A stretch of DNA of 7,041 bases from Treponema sp. (GTDB taxonomy: Bacteria; Spirochaetota; Spirochaetia; Treponematales; Breznakiellaceae). Below the pieces are notes generated by a model. That model searched no databases and was not told where the DNA came from. It worked only from the letters and a program-made list of their open reading frames with translations. The stretch spans positions 1-7,041 of the forward strand of contig JAISWN010000273.1 in the NCBI GenBank assembly GCA_031271075.1, in the 5' to 3' direction. A program made the translations under genes and the position numbers. This document shows positions 5,470 to 7,041 of this stretch, one piece after another (positions within the stretch are counted from its first letter, which is position 1; every line of letters begins with the position of its first letter).

Positions 5470-6852
5470 CTAAACCGTCCGGTAGCGCGTATGAAGCAAC
5501 TCGTGGCTTTTGCGGCTGTTGGGCTTCTCCAAAAACTCCGCGTAGATCTTCGTGACGGCCGCCGACTCGTGGGACTTCCGTTTGGGGAGTTCCCTGTCGT
5601 GGACGAAGGTCGACTCTCGGCGGGCGGCATAGGCTTCCGCCCGGTACGCGCCGCTCACGAGTTTGGGTTGGCCGCCGCCTGAGACACAGCCTTCGGGACA
5701 GGTCATCACCTCGATGAAGTGCATCCCGTCGAGTTTGCCCGCTTTCAGTTCCTCCAGCACGGGGATGACGTTCTTGAGGCCCGTCACCACGCCGAGACGA
5801 AGCGTGAGGTCGCCCGCCTTGATATTTGCCTTTCGCCAGCCCTCGGTACCGCGCACCGGGGTGATGTCCACGCTCTTGCCGGAGAGTTCCTTCCCGGTGA
5901 TGAGCGTGTACCCCGTGCGGACGGCCGCCTCCATCACGCCACCCGTGACGCCGAAGATTGCGCCCGCGCCGGTATACTCGCCCAGAGGATCGTCAAACGG
6001 CTCGTCGGGCAAGGCGGCAAAGTCAATCCCCGCCTGCTTGATGATGTAGGCCAGTTCCCGCGTCGTGATCACCACGTCGATGTCCCTGAAACCGGATGCC
6101 TTCATCTCTTCGCGGGCTGCCTCGAACGCCTTTGCCGTACAGGGCATCACGGACACCGTGTAGACCGAGGCCGGATCAACGCCGTTCAGCGTCGCGCCGC
6201 AGGTCTTGAACACCGCCCCCGCCATCTGTTGCGGACTCTTGCAGGTCGAGAGATGCTTGGTGAGTTCGGGATAGGCGTTCTCGATGAAGCGCACCCAGCC
6301 CGGACAGCACGATGTGAACATCGGGAGAACGCCCCCCTTCGTAACCCGCTCGACCAGTTCCGTCCCTTCCTCCATGATCGTGAGGTCGGCGGCAAAGTTT
6401 GTGTCGTATATCTGCTTGAACCCCAGCCGCCTGAACGCCGCCGCCATCTTCCCTGCCGAAAGCGTCCCCAACGGCAAACCAAAGTCCTCAGACAACGCCA
6501 CGCGCACGGCGGGAGCGGCTTGGACAATCGTGAACTTCGCGGGATCGGCCAACGCCGCGATTACCTCGTTCACGTGGGACGTGTTGTACGCCGCAAAGAG
6601 CGGTTCGTTCACCGTGTCCGGCAACCCCCGCTCGGCACGCTTCTTCGAGTACGCCTCGTAACCCTGCTCAAGCGCCGAGACATAGCCCGTGCAGACTTGA
6701 ACACACTGCCCGCACATCACACAACGCTCGGCCACAATCTTCTGAGGTCTTCCCGCATCGCCTTCAATCGCGAAAGCCGGACAGACCTTCGTACACTCTT
6801 GACACCCGACGCAGAGATCCTCGTCAATCTGAACGACCGACCTGTTTGCCAT
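5470..6852 (-). CDS. hydA: [FeFe] hydrogenase, monomeric type with two N-terminal [4Fe-4S] clusters
   Basis: The 460-residue protein reversibly reduces protons to H2, normally with electrons from ferredoxin, in the cytoplasm. Two ferredoxin-type [4Fe-4S] motifs are visible: C14, C17, C20, C24 and C44, C47, C50, C54. The H-cluster domain carries the three signatures: TSCCPGW (180-186; C182 the likely proton-relay Cys, C183 a cluster ligand), MPCTAKAFE (236-244; C238, K241) and EVMTCPEGCVSGGGQP (381-396; C385, C389 ligands). The C-terminal end (RKSHELLHTRYRT) is the family's usual one, so the gene is full length. It lacks the N-terminal [2Fe-2S] and His-ligated clusters of the larger clostridial enzyme and of the electron-bifurcating HydA, so it resembles the shorter two-cluster form known from Megasphaera. 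Assembly needs HydE, HydF and HydG, which are not in this window, and no partner subunit gene is seen. Codon choice (ACG, TCG, GCG, AAG) differs from that of the + strand protease gene. Confidence 0.97.
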   Translation of the reverse strand: MANRSVVQIDEDLCVGCQECTKVCPAFAIEGDAGRPQKIVAERCVMCGQCVQVCTGYVSALEQGYEAYSKKRAERGLPDTVNEPLFAAYNTSHVNEVIAALADPAKFTIVQAAPAVRVALSEDFGLPLGTLSAGKMAAAFRRLGFKQIYDTNFAADLTIMEEGTELVERVTKGGVLPMFTSCCPGWVRFIENAYPELTKHLSTCKSPQQMAGAVFKTCGATLNGVDPASVYTVSVMPCTAKAFEAAREEMKASGFRDIDVVITTRELAYIIKQAGIDFAALPDEPFDDPLGEYTGAGAIFGVTGGVMEAAVRTGYTLITGKELSGKSVDITPVRGTEGWRKANIKAGDLTLRLGVVTGLKNVIPVLEELKAGKLDGMHFIEVMTCPEGCVSGGGQPKLVSGAYRAEAYAARRESTFVHDRELPKRKSHESAAVTKIYAEFLEKPNSRKSHELLHTRYRTV

Positions 6853-6857
6853 ATTTT

Positions 6858-6863
6858 CCTCCT
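6858..6863 (-). promoter_or_regulatory. Strong ribosome binding site of the hydrogenase gene
   Basis: AGGAGG on the - strand, 5 bases before the ATG at 6852, supports that start and efficient translation. No convincing -35/-10 pair is seen in the 60 bases further upstream. Confidence 0.85.
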
Positions 6864-6924
6864 TTCCTTAAACGCCGGAAACGCCCGAACCATCGGCCTT
6901 AGAGCCTGTTCAAAATCTCGGCAA

Positions 6925-7024
6925 AAGGGGGAAGTCTCCCCCTTCGCTCCGGTCTTCGCCCTCCGCTATCCCCCTCTACGGGGGTCAGACCCCCGTAACG
7001 CCCCCGAATCCCGACTTTCAGTCG
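6925..7024. repeat. Hairpin-rich repeat element upstream of the hydrogenase gene
   Basis: Three perfect inverted repeats lie in 100 bases: AAGGGGGA/TCCCCCTT with loop AGTC (6925-6944), TACGGGGGT/ACCCCCGTA with loop CAG (6977-6997) and CGACT/AGTCG with loop TTC (7012-7024). The 9-bp GC-rich middle stem is the strongest structure in the window. None is followed by a T-tract on either strand, so a simple terminator is unlikely. The arrangement resembles a mosaic of small palindromic repeats. No credible gene is seen between 6853 and the window end. Confidence 0.65.
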
Positions 7025-7041
7025 TGGAGTTTCGGAACAAG

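Noticed and set aside
5209..5473. Repeat-containing small proteins on either strand across the tandem array
   Set aside because: The frames are open only because the DNA is repetitive and GC-rich. Unit lengths of 62 and 64 shift the frame between units, and there is no binding site or known motif.
5663..6661. + strand open frames opposite the hydrogenase
   Set aside because: They are antisense shadows of a gene with all catalytic motifs in place.

Overview
The window holds an anaerobic-bacterium locus in three blocks: a compact housekeeping gene cluster on the + strand, a scrambled repeat and insertion-sequence junction, and an [FeFe] hydrogenase gene on the - strand. The organism is probably a fermentative anaerobe. 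The overall look (GC-rich, hairpin-rich intergenic DNA, IS1 and IS66 elements, [FeFe] hydrogenase) fits a Treponema-like spirochaete such as those from termite guts, but this is a best guess; no rRNA or other decisive marker is present.

Positions 2-3877 (+ strand): the C-terminal part of an Eis-like GNAT acetyltransferase with an SCP2-type tail, a 122-base gap, then three tightly packed genes. These are an S41 (CtpA/Prc-type) periplasmic protease, the 16S rRNA methyltransferase RsmE (8 bases after the protease) and a divergent WecG/TagA/CpsF-type protein. The last one starts at a GTG inside the end of rsmE. The spacing suggests one transcription unit, with translational coupling at least for the last pair. 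The three functions (envelope proteolysis, ribosome modification, a glycosyltransferase-like protein) are not one pathway.

Positions 3878-5469: no intact host gene is seen. In order there are a cluster of short hairpins (3892-4004), a truncated IS66 transposase fragment (about 4067-4212), a complete 812-base IS1-family element (4213-5024) with matching 11-base ends but no target duplication, a short palindromic repeat (about 5025-5065), and a degenerate tandem array of five and a half units of 62-66 bases (5071 to about 5426). This array is the most unusual thing in the window: its units carry a small hairpin whose paired positions change in a compensatory way.

Positions 5470-6852 (- strand): a complete 460-residue [FeFe] hydrogenase with two ferredoxin-like [4Fe-4S] clusters and an H-cluster domain, preceded by a strong ribosome binding site. 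Its codon choice (ACG, TCG, GCG, AAG) differs clearly from that of the protease gene (ACC, mixed AAA/AAG), which suggests a different origin. Upstream of it (6853-7041) is a second hairpin-rich stretch with three perfect stems. The hydrogenase is thus bounded by repeat DNA on both sides.
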